Positions 43,400 through 55,415 of a DNA stretch of 64,000 nucleotides are shown piece after piece. The notes beneath the pieces are model-generated. The model was not told the DNA's origin and made no database searches. It saw only the letters and a list, made by a program, of their open reading frames with translations. The DNA is from Pelobates cultripes (Eukaryota; Chordata; Amphibia; Anura; Pelobatidae). The translations under genes were made by a program, and so were the position numbers. The DNA is taken from assembly GCA_933207985.1 (NCBI GenBank), contig OW240913.1, positions 360,868,904 through 360,932,903 of the forward strand, given 5' to 3'. How positions within the stretch are numbered: position 1 is the stretch's first letter; each line of letters begins with the position of its first letter.

Positions 43400-44948
43400 A
43401 TAGCTGCCGTTTTCTTTCTCTCCAGCACCATCTCCATCAGATACATGACGCTTGGGAGTGTTTTACTGTTTTTGGGCGATATGATTCTGTAATTAGGCCC
43501 ATCATAATTGTCAGCACCAGGCCCAATGGGCTCCTAATCTGGCCCTGGCCACCTACAGCCACTGGGGTTTGTGCAGCTAAACCTGTTCTAAGCGATGAAA
43601 TTAGCTCTCCTCTCGCTTCATAATTGTCCTCTAATGTACTTACATAGTCTGCATTTAAGCCACATGTTGGACAATCACTATATTTCTGAGTACTTACACA
43701 GGCCACAGTAGTGTGCCCCAAAAGTATCTGATTTAATTGATTTCTTAATAACATCAACAATTTCATGCAATTTTGGATTTTGTGTTTATCCTTATTCAAA
43801 CACCATTTTTTATTCTACTCTCATGTTCTCTTTTTCGCATTGTAACCACACGCAATGCATTTTCTTAAATTCATTTTCATTATCAAACATTAGTGGATCA
43901 AAACTGCTAGACGCCGCATACTCTGCTACAATTTCCATTCTTAAAATAAAGCTAAAAGGACTTACACGATTTGTGTCTTCAGACTGCAGGCAAATCAAAT
44001 GGTGTGCACCCCACTTTGAATCCTTGGTCTGGCTATCTCTGATCCTCCAGAAGTGATGGCTGGCTTACAAACTGCATCTCACTCTGGTTGCCTCTGTTGG
44101 ATCCCGCACATCCTGGCCCTGGACGTATTGCCGAAAACACTCACAAAAAATAAAACAAAAATTGGTTTGGTTAATTTTGGCCCCTTTTATAGTTCACATG
44201 TATCTGGAGAAGACTGGATTGTTCCCCCCTTGCAAGTGAGCTTAAAAGGTGGTAGAAAATAATAACATGGCTTGCCAAATGTAATAAACGTTTAACTCGC
44301 AATTTGGAATAAACGTGGAATTAATAAAACATTAACTAAAAATAATAACATAAAATAATAACTTAAAAACTGAGTGTAAAGTCAGAGTCCACACTCCTTG
44401 CTTTTGGCAATTCAATAATATTTATTAATAGAGGCTAATCAAACAAATAAACAATACATATACATTTGAAATAGGCTAGTATATGTTGCTACTAAAACTA
44501 ATCATTCACTGAATGGAAAGTAGGCTAAATTAACATAGTAAAACAGGCATAGACACGTGATACAGCTACCACTCCATTGATCGTCAGCTGAGAGTAAGAG
44601 CGAGAGGGTGTGTATAGTGGGGAGAGGGGAGAGAGGGAAAAGGTGAGGAGGGTGAATTTAAAGAGACAGAAAACAGGGCTTTAAACAGGTTAGTCCCTCC
44701 TTCTGCTGGACACACCTCCCTTAGTCAATCCCTTAGGATGTAACAGAACTAGAGTGCCTCCTGTGCGAAGGGGATTGCATTGGAAGGGAACGGAGGAGGG
44801 TTTATCAACAACCCAACTGGTTTTGTGCTTCACAGAGGACTCTATTATTGCCTAAGGGTAGAATGGGGGCTTGAATCCCTGTATTAGAACATACTAACAC
44901 TTCATTGGCATACAGTTTGGCTGTTAATTACTCCCCCTACTTATTACA
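43400..44948 (-). mobile_element. 5' end of an unclassified LTR retroelement
   Basis: On the - strand an LTR (44948-44280) is followed by a leader and open stretches at 43998-43810 and 43799-43437. These stretches contain Cys pairs (CPTCG) but match no gag that I recognise. A common dispersed repeat (GGGCCTGGTGCTGACAATTA) follows in the distal part. No protease, RT or 3' LTR was seen in the window, so the element is truncated or broken. Confidence 0.45.
44280..44948 (-). repeat. LTR of the unclassified element
   Basis: 669 bp on the - strand, starting TGTAATAAG and ending CGTTTATTACA, i.e. TG...CA with short inverted ends (TGTAATAA/TTATTACA). An AATAAA-type signal lies in the 3' third. The next bases are TTTGGCAAGCC, a possible primer-binding site of unknown tRNA. 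No second LTR was found. Confidence 0.55.
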
Positions 44949-44949
44949 A

Positions 44950-45215
44950 TTACTCACACAATGCATTACACACACACAGACACACACACAAGCAATGCAA
45001 CCCTTACACACAATGCATCCCTTACACACACACAAACACACAATGCATTCCTTACACACACTCAATGCACCCCTTACACACACTCAATGCACCCCTTACA
45101 GACGCACACACTGCATCCTGTACATACACAGAAACACACCTTGCAGCCCTTACACATACAAACACAGATTCACACAATGCATTCCTTACACACATATCAG
45201 GACATCCCTACACAC
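44950..45215. repeat. CA-rich minisatellite CTTACACACACAATGCATCC
   Basis: About 12 irregular units combining (CA)n with AATGCATCCCTTA. Frames in it are not genes. Confidence 0.8.
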
Positions 45216-45491
45216 TCCACCCCCTGTGAACAAACTCATTGGTGGAACATGAAGGTGGACCCTGGGACCCAGACCTTGAGCTGTGTAAAGGGCCCCCAAA
45301 AAATGCATCTGCCTCCCGTTCTCCCAGAACATTTATTTTTGTGACCACAGTTACAAACCGCCTCCAGAGAACCTGTTCTACACCAGACCAGTGGAGCCAG
45401 ACTGCAGCCAGAGCCCATCAGCATCCTCATCTGGTTGTAAGTGGGCAATCTAGTATATTATTCGTGGCACTAATCTCTAATTTACCTCACA

Positions 45492-45705
45492 TTAAAGAGA
45501 CACTATAGTCCCCAGCTTAATGTAGTGGTTCTGGTGTCTATAGCCTGTCCCTGCAGGCCTTTTAATGTAAACACGGCTTCACTGCAGCACTGGCGTTAGT
45601 TAACATGGCAGATCATATGGGTGGTGCATTGTGATGTCACATGGGGGGGCGGCAAACTTTACTTTTGCCTAGGGCGGCAAAAATCCTTGCACCGGCCCTG
45701 AGTTT
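45492..45705. mobile_element. T2-like MITE left end fused to another repeat
   Basis: TTAAAGAGACACTATAGTCC at 45492 marks a MITE end, but after about 100 bp it changes to a GGGCGGCAAACTTTACTTTT...CACCGGCCCTG repeat. No right MITE end was seen. Confidence 0.45.
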
Positions 45706-45756
45706 AACACTAAATAAGGGTCCTCGGCTTCCCACAGCCCAGATACCCGTGCACAA

Positions 45757-45995
45757 CATAGAAACATAGAATGTGACGGCAGATAAGAACCATTCGGCCC
45801 ATCTAGTCTGTCCAATTTTCTAAATACTTTCATTAGTCCCTAGCCTCATCTTATAGTTAGGATAGCCTTATGCCTATCCCATGCATGCTTAAACTCCTTT
45901 ACTGTGTTAACCTCTACCACTTCAGCTGGAAGGCTATTCCATGCATCCACTACCCTTTCAGTAAAGTAATACTTCCTGATTTTATTTTAAACATG
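45757..45995 (-). pseudogene. CR1/L2-like LINE 3' end
   Basis: - strand translation gives RKYYFTERVVDAWNSLPAEV and VNTVKEFKHAWD, the WNSLP tail typical of the C terminus of CR1/L2-type ORF2. A longer copy of the same family lies at 60748-61480. Confidence 0.7.
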
Positions 45996-46463
45996 ATTGC
46001 CAAACATCTCACGCATGACCGACGGACAAAATAACGCTTTTTCTTCAGTCCTGAAAATCCTCTCTACAGAAATAAAAAGGGTGACTGATGTTATAGTAAA
46101 ACAAAGGTTAAAAAATTGAGGGTGTGAATATTCATATTTTAACTATCACAAACTGAGCAATGCAAACTAATAATTAGAGCATTACTAATGAATTATCTGT
46201 TTGAACTTTCAGAGCTCGAGTTAAATACAGTGGTGTACACAGATAAAGATTCTTTCTCTTCATTGGATTTAGAAAGGGCTGGGTTATACCTCCCTCCCCA
46301 ACAGTTATTACAGAATCCAAACTTGTTCACTTATTAGCTCAAATCTTACTCTCTGCTGAATTATTGATGATCAGACATTGGCCTGGAAACATTTTAGTGC
46401 CTCAAAAGCTAGTGTAGAGCAAAGGACGTTTTCATCTGCGGAATCTGTGACCATTTGCTCAAC

Positions 46464-46517
46464 ATGGACTTAGAGAAACCTGCCGATGAATTGATTTTTT
46501 TTGTGAATGGTAAAAAG
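46464..46517 (+). CDS. xdh: Xanthine dehydrogenase/aldehyde oxidase, first coding exon
   Basis: ATG in a good Kozak context (AACATGG) opens 18 codons reading MDLEKPADELIFFVNGKK and ends at AAG followed by the donor GTAAAA (46518). Vertebrate XDH begins with a short variable stretch and then (D)ELVFFVNG(R/K)KV, and its first exon ends at this Lys in the same phase. AOX paralogues read ELLFYVNGRKV, so FF and GKK favour XDH. It starts the 2Fe-2S ferredoxin-like domain of a molybdo-flavoenzyme that oxidises hypoxanthine and xanthine to urate in the cytosol. The next exon (VVEKN..DPETTLL...) was not found up to 64000, so intron 1 would exceed 17 kb. No TATA box is evident upstream. It is the only cellular coding exon recognised here. 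Confidence 0.72.
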
Positions 46518-48690
46518 GTAAAAAAAAAAATTTCTTTTCATATTGTTAATTGCTTTCATGCAGCTCGAAACAGTAGAATTTTTTTTTTAAATATTAATAT
46601 TTTTTCTCTACATTAAAAAAACTTTTTCAAAAAGTGCTGCATTTTCTGTAAGAATCAACTCATTAGAACATGACGTTTATTTTACAAATGTGTTTAAAGA
46701 TGCATGTTATACATTTGCTTTTTCTTTTTTTTATATCTGTCGTTTTACTTTTTCATGCAACAAGTATTTTTTTAAGTATCAGGTTCCTTACATAAGTAAG
46801 CAGTTACACGTCTCCTCAATGTGCAGTATATTTGGTATTTTCTAAAGTAGTTATGCAATGCATATTGCTGTTATAAACATGTTTAGTAACTTTTGTTCAT
46901 CTTTATAAAAAGAAACAAGACTTTTAATGTTTATCCATTTTATTTAAATAGTCCAATAATAGATATAGTTTAATAATAGATATCTTAATACATACTATAC
47001 AATTGCAAAGTTCAAATGGACTGTTGCAAGCTAGTAGAAATATCTGTCTAGTTGTTCCCTCACAGATAGCGGAGCTGCTGCTCTGTGAGATCCAGGGGCT
47101 TTGAACCCACATTACCGACTTTATACACCTGAAGTTATCAGCTAAGACAGGCTCCCCTTAAAAGCCCCTAGAGTCGCGCATGGCCTGAACGGGGATGTGG
47201 TTGACATTGGCAAGCTAGAGCAGTTGGCGAAATAATTTGTGTTCAACGTGGAAGATGATATCAATGTCCTTCTGCATATATATTTTATGCAATTCATGCA
47301 CTTATAATTTACTGCTGAAGTCAGCATTTCATACCTTTCAGTTTGCAATTATTATTCTTACAGAACTTGTGCTTCATGTATTCACTTGTTACTCATTGGT
47401 TCATTTTGTTAGTTTTTCCTGTGTAGGAATTGAATTGTCTTTGACGCTCACAATAAAAACCTATTTAAAACAAAATAGGGGAGGTGTAAAAACATTTTCA
47501 GTTTCTAAATCAGCTATTTTGGTGTAAATGTTGAAAATAGGTCTGTAGCTTGTTGCAGTTCGCCACTAACTAAATAGAATGCAGGAATATCAGAGGTGGC
47601 TTGTTAAATGCCTTTTAATAAGTAGGATATCTTACACAGGACATTTTATATAATGTGGTGTTCAATGCTCGTCAATTTTCTGCAGCGCTACAGCTGTGGG
47701 ATCCTTATACATTAGAAATAATATTTAACTATAATATCTGTCTATTTGCATATCCGGTTATGTATATTTGCTGTAAATTTAATTAAAACATGTTTTTCGT
47801 TACTGTCCCATTAGCTCATGTGGGGATTTTGATAGTCATTTAAATAAAAAATAGGTATCAAATGAGAGAAACTCCCTGGGGCTAGATATAGGAAAACAAC
47901 CCAGTTTTCTAGATTTCAGTGATAGGAGTGATGCATAAACCAGCTCTATAGCTCTCTCAAGGACAGGTTTTACGGATGTTGGGCATAGGAATGGACGAAA
48001 GGCCATTATTTTTTGGGGAAATTAAAACTTCAATTTGAATGATTTTGTTTTTTAAATAAAAATGTAAGCAGAAAACAAAAACAAACTTGGGGCAATGTTA
48101 CCAGATTGAAAATAGTGAGAAAGATATCTGGGCATTCCGCAAATAATATGTAGATGACAAGTTCACATTTCAAGGGACTCTTTAAGCACCATAACCACTA
48201 CAGCTCATTGTACTTGGACAGATTATGAAAAAGAGAAATTCATCATTATTGCAACTTCAGCAGAATGGAAAATGCTCTCAGTACTGATAGTAAACCATGT
48301 TTTTTTGTCTCACTGCTTAGAGATGGTTTGACAAATATCATTGGGACTGCATCCAAAGTCTCCACCCTCTAAAACCATTATAATACGATGTACAATAATA
48401 TGCAGTGGTGATGGTACTTTCAGCCTTCCTTAATCCCGTGAGTAGCTTAGCTGGATGTAGGGATGAATATTTGAAGAGATATAATCAATAGAACCATTCT
48501 ATTTTATAACCATTATACAGTTCTATCTGCAGTTCTTCTGGTTTCCACGGTGACTGTACCGCATGGCATTGATGTCCATTTTTGCATGGTCTTTAATAGG
48601 TCTTAGTACATTCTCAATGCATCAGGCACAGGTCACACTGCTTCCTGTGTTGTGGATCTTGTTAGAAATTGAGGCTTTATGTTAAATAAA
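46518..48690. other. Start of probable XDH intron 1; no recognised feature
   Basis: AT-rich with poly-T/A runs. No exon, RNA gene or clear repeat. Confidence 0.5.
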
Positions 48691-49557
48691 CTACAAACAA
48701 GATGCTCAAAATACCAGATATATAAGTATCAACTGGAAATCTAGTTGCTGAAAAATAATAAATATAAATAAATAAAAGTGGTATAGGTGGATAAGTTCAA
48801 AAATTAATAATAATAAATGGTCAGACAAAAGGGTAATACAAGCCAAATGGCTAACCTCCTGTCCTAGTGTCTCTAGAATAGTCTCTAAAGTTCTCAGACT
48901 TAGACTTTGATATAATCCTGGTTTGGTCAATATCTGAGATTCATATGGGCTATAAATCAGAATAGTTATAATGAGAGACCTAGGAAAATGCCTTAACCCT
49001 GTGGTGTTCAGAAATACTCAGAGCAGCATAAATGTAATCATAGTATACGCCACTATTAGTGGTCTGAGAATATGGATCACCTTAATGGGATAAATAGGAG
49101 TATTGTGCAAAATTAAAAGCTATGTCAAAAATAATAACAAACCATCAACTCAATAAGGCTATACATAGGATAATTAGTAGTCAGTTTTATCAAAAAATGA
49201 TAGCAGAACAGCAACCAAGTATGGCTATGCACTGGATAGTTTGTAGTCACCTCTATCCAAAAATGATAACAAGACAGCAGCTCAATATGGCTAAGCGCTG
49301 CATAGTTTGTAATAGGATTGATAAAATGTATCCAAAAGGCCTTTAGTTGCAAATGAGGGAATGTATTAGAAGAAAGCAATAATAGCAAAATGCTCGAAGA
49401 ACTCCACTTAAATAAAGTATAAGGCAATAACGGAGGTAGAAAGAAACAGTGTTAAAATAAAAGCGAGCTATTGTGCAGAACCATACTTAAAGTGTTGGTT
49501 GCCTGCACATAGTGATAGAGTGTCCTGTGAAGTGAGAAAGTGAGGGAAAAGACCCCT

Positions 49558-49609
49558 CAACCCGACGCGCGTTTCGGTGCCTAAGTGATGCACCTTTCGT
49601 CAGGGGCTG
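49558..49609 (-). ncRNA. Hammerhead ribozyme, complete core
   Basis: On the - strand: stem I CAGCCC pairs with GGGTTG; core CTGACGA (49603-49597); stem II GGTGC/GCACC with loop ATCACTTAG; GAAA (49575-49572); minimal stem III within CGCGCG; cleavage triplet GTC (49566-49564). All strictly conserved hammerhead positions except the variable position 7 are as expected. PLEs are known to carry such minimal hammerheads in their terminal repeats. Predicted cleavage is after 49564. Confidence 0.8.
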
Positions 49610-49971
49610 AATCCGTACTGACCAGCGGGTCTCTCTTATAAACACATATCCTTGCTGGGACATTAGACATCAACCAATCAGAAGTCAGAATATTGGCGCC
49701 AGAATACCGATATCTCATTATTCAAATGAGATTTTCAAATGGTACAATCCGGCGGCTACCCTCATTCTTGAGCTTTCAACTGTCGATTGATGGCGAAATT
49801 AACCCTATGATGCCCTAGGCATCTTTGTTGGAAGGTTTGTATTCTGAAACTATTATTATGGATGTATAAGGTATTATAAATAGATGATGGTGTGCGTTAA
49901 CCCATTATGGCAGTAGGTAACATATCGTCATAGAGGTAAATAGCATAAAATAAACCCTAATCTTACCAATA

Positions 49972-50200
49972 AAGGTCTTCCTTAGAAGGGGTCAAGCACA
50001 CACAATATGGAAATAAATATATATTGCCACTATACATTATCTTAAAAGAAACGGTGTAAGTGGATGCCGAGCTCTCTATGCATTCCATAAAGGAATCAAA
50101 TACACACCGTGTGGAAATAAATAAATATGTATTACCACTATACATTATCTTAGAGAGAACGGCATAAGTAAATGCCGGGCTCGCTATACATTCCATAGAT
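49972..50200. repeat. Tandem duplication of ~115 bp
   Basis: Two imperfect copies, each with CACTATACATTATCTTA and GAACGG(C/T)ATAAGT-like words, within the PLE-type region. Confidence 0.7.
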
Positions 50201-50648
50201 AACCACTACGGGTGACTTGGACATAGATATCAGAAGTAAATTTAGAGCCGACCTGGAAGAAGCAATGAACTAACCAGATTCAAGGTATCGGTATATTCCT
50301 AAGAGACAAGGGTTTAATGCTATTAGTAATAGAACTGAAAATCTGATAGAATTAATGCTTCACATAAATATACATAGTTAACATTATTTGCTACAATGAT
50401 CCCTCTAAGGTGCCATTTTGCACTGAGTCTAGGGATCCAGTGAAACTCGAAAGACCCCATTTGATTTACGACAATTTTGGAAATCAAGTCTACATGATAT
50501 TATCTTATCGGGGGATAAACTTATTCATCCAAATTAATTCACATTAATATTGGGAGATGTCATCCGTGGACATAGAATGGAATGCGAATATAAGACTGTA
50601 ACCAACCTCCACTAGGGGTCAGCAAAGGACATTTACAAATAAAAGACC

Positions 50649-51811
50649 TGTTACGATAGCCCCCGGTCTAGCAGGAGGGTTGATCGCTTGGATGTCCTGG
50701 TTCCCGCTGCAGAGAGTTGAACGGAGGTCCTTCGGTAGTAAGCTGCAAATGTAGAATATTCCCAAGCACAATATAAACATCAATATCCCGGATCCCTACA
50801 ACGTGAGTCGAGGTTGCAAGTTGAGGGTCAAAACGAACTGGCTTTACTGGCACATAGCATGGCAATTTATGTGATTCCTCAGGTCCAAGGACAGCCCCCT
50901 GTGGACCTGATGGAATACAGGTACAGTACAGACAAATATCCAATCACAGTACAGGCATTATTTGAATTAGTACCCGCCCAGCTTGGAGATAATGAGGCCA
51001 ACGGTTATACAATCTAATTATCTCCAAGCGCACAAAAGACCACGTTTTATTATGTCCCAGAAAACTGCATAAAAATCCATAACTTTTATATTAATACAGG
51101 GAAACCGCTTATTCTACCATTCATCTGAAGGCTCGCGTTCGTGTATATAAAACAGGCGAATGGCGCTCTAATCCACGAACAGACTGGACTGTTTCTGCCG
51201 TATAAAGTCCGTTCGGCATTTTGAGATTGTTAGTCTTTGTTGGCGGCCATGTTTTCTGCTGGGTTAGCGGGCAGCGGGACTTCGTGTCTAACTCATGGAA
51301 CTAAACTCGGTATCAGTTCATGCGAAGTCCCGCTGTCTGTCTGGTAGTGGGGCTCGTTCGGTAAGGGAATGAGGACCACCTGGTAACAGGATACTTGACC
51401 TGCGGTTAACCGCAGAAACCACAAGGTAATGACCGCCACGCGGCCCGCTGTAGGGGGTCGTTGTTCGGTTAATAGTTCGGTGGATTCCGTTCGGTATTTG
51501 GATGCGAACGTCGATGCCCCCAGGCCTCTCAATTACGCTGAGGGTAACCGCAAACCGCAGCTGCCTGGGTGGTTAATGGCTGCCACACGCCGCTGGCTGG
51601 GTGGTCGAGCGTTCGGCAGTTTGCGGGGTGACGGGGTTAAGTGGCGGCACACGGCAATTCTGGGGGGTCCGCTGTTCGTACCACGAATAGGTCTGTTATA
51701 ATGGTTCGGGTAATCCATTCGTGCGTCTTTTCGTTTTAAACTTATGCAGGGACAAACAGTATCAATCGGTTATTAAAACAGTAACATAGTTATTTCCAGT
51801 CTTTTGTAACA
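50649..51811 (-). repeat. Solo LTR, 1163 bp
   Basis: Ends TGTTAC...GTAACA (perfect 6-bp inverted ends), flanked by a 5-bp target duplication AGACC (50644-50648 and 51812-51816). The - strand has a TATA-like TTTTATATA near 51150 and AATAAA near 51046, so it is read as a - strand LTR. The 51120-51720 part is CpG-rich with many GTTCGG words, unlike its surroundings. No internal element remains, so it arose by LTR-LTR recombination. Confidence 0.75.
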
Positions 51812-52587
51812 AGACCCTAAATTAAATATGTGAACTTAAGAAACCAGATAACCTATATACATAATTTACAAATATGTAAATGAATAACGTGCTCGTTTTA
51901 TATAAGGGCGATAGCTAATCAGAAATAAAAAAGTTAATGAAAACCCCTCATTTAGACCTAAGGGGGATAATAAAAAACAGAGAGTAGAGTCAGCGCTAAT
52001 ATATCAGAAAGAGATACAAAAGGCAGCAATCCCAAACAAGGACTCCCTCAAGTGTCCTTGAGATAAATACAGAAAGCAAACAGAAGGATGGGACTGCGCC
52101 AGTAAACAAAATAAGTAAAATAAAAAAGTCCTGGTTGAGTTAGAAATATTAAAATAGAGTCCAGTATAATGAAACTTTGGTCTTATGTTGGTCTCTGAAG
52201 TTGTAAAATTTTGCTCCTTACAGGTATATGGAGGAGGGCGATGGATGATGGAAATGATGGTGGTAAAGAGTGATCCAAAAGGTATCCAAATAAAAAAGAA
52301 GAGATAACACTCACTTTTTGTAGAGCTTAATCCAGCTCTGGTATGAATAGCTTGCAGCGGTATTATCCCCACTTATAGGATATGCGGTGAGTCTCCTCTT
52401 CGGTGTAGTGAAAGACAATCAGGGGGAAGATAAAACGAAAAACAGTGATGGTGTAGTATGTTCCAAAAGTAGATAAAAAGTATTAAACTAATTCTTTAAG
52501 ACGGTAACAGGAGCTCGGGGAGAATATAATAAAACAGCAATAGTGCTCTCAGTAAAATAATGCTGGTATATAAAATATAATAAAATA

Positions 52588-52652
52588 AACTCACAATGTA
52601 TAGGGCAGGCTAACTGCTCTATGGTATAGGCACGGGTGGTGTAATCCCCACC
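52588..52652 (-). promoter_or_regulatory. PLE leader double-hairpin module (inverted arm)
   Basis: On the - strand: GGTGG/CCACC with loop GGATTACA (52652-52635), AGAGCAG/CTGCCCT (52620-52602), GTGAGTTT (52594 down). A second module of the arm lies at 52380-52308 (AGAGCT/AGCTCT, then GTGAGTG). Confidence 0.55.
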
Positions 52653-52803
52653 TCAGGATTCTTTGGAGTATAGGAGATAATAGGTAAAAAGCCAGGTAGT
52701 TATAATAAAAAATAAAATAAAAAAATAAATAAAAGATAATGGTGCAAAAGAATAATATGACCAAAATCTATTTATTAACAGTAATTAAAAAACAGTACAA
52801 TAT

Positions 52804-52845
52804 CCAAACGCGTTTCACCAATATAAGCTTTATCAATGGATTAAA
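52804..52845 (-). ncRNA. Hammerhead-like motif, inverted arm
   Basis: On the - strand ATCCA...TTGATAA...GAAACGCGTT TGGAT: stem I ATCCA/TGGAT, but the core is TTGATAA, not CUGAUGA. Its sense twin is at 54840-54880. Confidence 0.45.
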
Positions 52846-52889
52846 AACATGTCAACCTGGCTAGTTGGGGTATATATAGGCTTGGGACA

Positions 52890-54070
52890 ACTATGCTAAC
52901 CTCTTTATGGCAGATTGGGAAACCACTGCCATTTGGGCCGAGCATGCCTGGCAGGCAAACCTGGTTGCCTATTTTAGATATATCGATGATCTTTTTTTAT
53001 ATGGGACGGCTCTGAGGACCTACTCAATTCATTTATTGACCATCTCAACACTAATAACAGAGGAATTATTTTAACTTGTGAATATAGCAAAACTATTATT
53101 AATTTTTTAGACTTAGAAATTTTCATCAAAGATGGTATTTTAAACACCAAAACGTTTTTTAAAAAGTTTTGCACAAATACAGCCATTGACCGGTCGAGTT
53201 GCCACTATAAGCCTTGGCTGGAAAGTGCACCAAAAAGTCAATTTTTAAGATTAAGGAGAAACTGCTCTCAGATAGAAGATTTTAATCAGCAAGCAGAGAT
53301 TTTGAGAGAGAAATTCACGGAAAAAAATTACCCGTTGGATAACCTTAACAATACTATAGATGTTATTAGAACTAAAGAAAGAACAGAACTTTTAAACTAT
53401 AAAGAAAAAAATTCCAACAACCACCCCAGTCTCCCCATCATATTTAATTTTAACAATAAAAGTAATCATCTTAAAAAAATAATAAAGAAACATTGGCATT
53501 TGCTTAAACAAGAAGATATTTTAAAATAAATCATACCAGAAAGACCTAATATTGTATTTGGGGGAGCTCCCAGCTTCAAATCAATCCTAACTTCTAACTT
53601 TACTAGGGAGGATGTTGCAAAACCCCAATCCCGCCACTTACCCAATACCAAAGGGTTCTTTAAGTGCAAACGCTGTAAGGTTTGTAAATGCACCAACCAG
53701 TCCACCAAATACAAACCACACAATTCAAATCAAATAAAACCAACAAAACATATAATATTAAAGCTTTTATCACTTGTGTATCTAAGAATGTAATTTATCT
53801 CCTGGAATGCCCATGTGGTTTGCAATACGTAGGCATGACCACAAGGAGCCTAAAAACGAGATTAGGCGAACACTGTCGTAACATTACCAATGGATACCAA
53901 AACCACACTTTTCTATCCATAACAATGATCCAGGCCATTTAAAATGTATTGGTATAAAAAAATGCACTATTCCATGGAGAGGAGGCAATTTAAAAAATAT
54001 TTTGGGAAAATGTGAAATGGAATGGGTTTTTAATTTAAAAACCTTAACCCCAAATGGTTTAAATTGCTGA
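52890..54070 (+). pseudogene. PLE 1 RT-endonuclease, 5'-truncated and frameshifted
   Basis: Begins inside RT at YANLFMADWE, followed by the catalytic YIDDLF near 52980, NFLDLEIF and FLRLRRNCS. After frame changes come CRRCKVCK-like cysteines near 53670 and the GIY-YIG nuclease (VIYLLECPCGLQYVGMTTRS, with RLGEH) at about 53775-53880, ending in the NLKTLTPNGLN tail and a stop at 54070. Truncation at the RT palm and at least three frameshifts make it inactive. Confidence 0.85.
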
Positions 54071-54839
54071 CTTTGAGTTATTTAATTTTATATAATATTG
54101 TATTTTTACCATTTTTTTAATATTTTTATATTTTGTTCTTAACTCTTTCTTATCCTTATCTACTCTATGTACCAATTTTAATTCTTTTATACTTATTGCT
54201 GTTTATTATTATGCCACATTCCATTATGTTACAAGTAACATGTCTTTTTCTATTTATGTGTTCCTATAATTGTTCCCTTTTTTTTTACCCTTTCTTTTTG
54301 TGCAAAAATGCTTATTTACCACTAATATGTTTTTTGCCACCTCCAATATGGCCGCTGCTATGTTTTTTACATAGCTTTATGGTGTCTATTCCCCTACCAA
54401 GATGGCCGCCACACCCATTTCCTTTTTTACCTAGCCGTTTTCCGGCCATTACCCATTCCTCTCCCCTCCTCTCCCCTCCGGTCCTCGGCCACTCCCCTCT
54501 TTTGAGCCTATCATATGGCTCCACAATTCTCCCAGAAGTAAGCTTGGGCATGTAGTTTATGATACAACTACATGCCCCAGAATACCGAGCGACCAAAGTG
54601 ACACGCGTCACATGATTCAGTTAATAGTAAGAAAATTCTTTCTATAATCTCCTCGTTTTTACACTATAATTATATATTCCATATCCTATCAGTTATATCT
54701 ATGTATTTACAAAGGTTTATAGCTGTTATTTGTGAGTAATCGCAATCTGCTCTGTGATTGGTCGGAGCAGTTTTGGCGCAATTTTCAAAGTTGTCTCAAG
54801 CCTATATATTCCCCAACTAGCCAGGTTGACATGTTTTTA

Positions 54840-54880
54840 ATCCATTGATAAAGCCTATATTGGTGAAACGCGTTTTGGAT
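54840..54880 (+). ncRNA. Hammerhead-like motif of PLE 1
   Basis: Stem I ATCCA (54840-54844)/TGGAT (54876-54880), GCC/GGT stem II and GAAACGCGTT, with core TTGATAA. It has the hammerhead architecture with altered core bases. The cleavage triplet would be GTT. Confidence 0.5.
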
Positions 54881-55029
54881 ATTGTACTGTTTTTTAATTA
54901 CTGTTAATAAATAGATTTTGGTCATTTTATTCTTTTGCACCATTATCTTTTATTTATTTTTTTGTTTTATTTTTTATTATAACTACCTTGCTTTTTACCT
55001 ATTATCTCCTATACTCCAAAGAATCCTGA

Positions 55030-55094
55030 GGTGGGGATTATACCACCCGTGCCTATACCATAGAGCAGTTAGCCTGCCCTATACATTGTGAGTA
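55030..55094 (+). promoter_or_regulatory. PLE leader double-hairpin module 1
   Basis: GGTGG/CCACC with loop GGATTATA (55030-55047), AGAGCAG/CTGCCCT (55062-55080), GTGAGTA (55088-55094). Confidence 0.6.
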
Positions 55095-55256
55095 TATTTT
55101 ATTATATTTTATATACCAGTATTATTTTACTGAGAGCACTATTGCTGTTTTATTATCTTCTCCCTGAGCTCCTGTTACCATCTTAAAGAATTATTTCAAA
55201 GAACGCTCACCATATATCCCAGAGGCAGGGATCATACCGCTGTATGCCTACTATAC

Positions 55257-55289
55257 TAGAGCTAGTATAAGCTCTATTAAATGTGAATG
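55257..55289 (+). promoter_or_regulatory. PLE leader module 2
   Basis: TAGAGCT/AGCTCTA with loop AGTATA (55257-55276), then GTGAATG. The preceding hairpin 1 (GGCAGG...CCGCT) is weak. Confidence 0.5.
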
Positions 55290-55415
55290 TATCTACTATA
55301 TTTTAAAACTTTTTATCTACTTTTGGAACATACTGCACCATCACTGTTTTTCGTTTTATCTTCCCCCTGGTTGTCTTTCACTACACCAAAGAGGAGACTC
55401 ACCGCATATCCTATA

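Larger units (their letters stand above)
48690..50643 (-). mobile_element. Penelope pLTR/3' region with hammerhead
   Basis: Non-coding PLE-type sequence on the - strand with the ribozyme at 49558-49609 in the middle. It contains a ~100-bp imperfect repeat around 49130-49330 and a ~115-bp tandem duplication at 49972-50200. It lies on the same strand as, and downstream of, the C terminus of the PLE at 51866-60640, so it may be that element's 3' end. Confidence 0.55.
51972..52889 (-). repeat. Inverted leader arm of PLE 1
   Basis: About 918 bp that pair in inverse orientation with 54791-55850. It carries a hammerhead-like block (52804-52845) and two hairpin modules (52308-52380 and 52588-52652), all on the - strand. 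Confidence 0.85.

Noticed and set aside
44905..45344. Thr/His-rich frames
   Set aside because: Encoded by the CA-rich minisatellite.
40986..45702. CAGGGCCGG...CCGGCCCTG as ends of one 4.7-kb hAT element
   Set aside because: The flanking 8 bp (GTAGTTTC and AGTTTAAC) do not match, and unrelated elements lie between; they are probably ends of separate repeats.
50380..50500. A second PLE C terminus (FHWIPRLSAKWHLRG)
   Set aside because: Too short and degenerate to separate from chance in non-coding PLE-type sequence.
50641..51041. 385-bp element bounded by AAAAGACC
   Set aside because: The better solution is the 1163-bp LTR with AGACC duplication and TGTTAC/GTAACA ends; the inner AAAAGACC is then a chance match.
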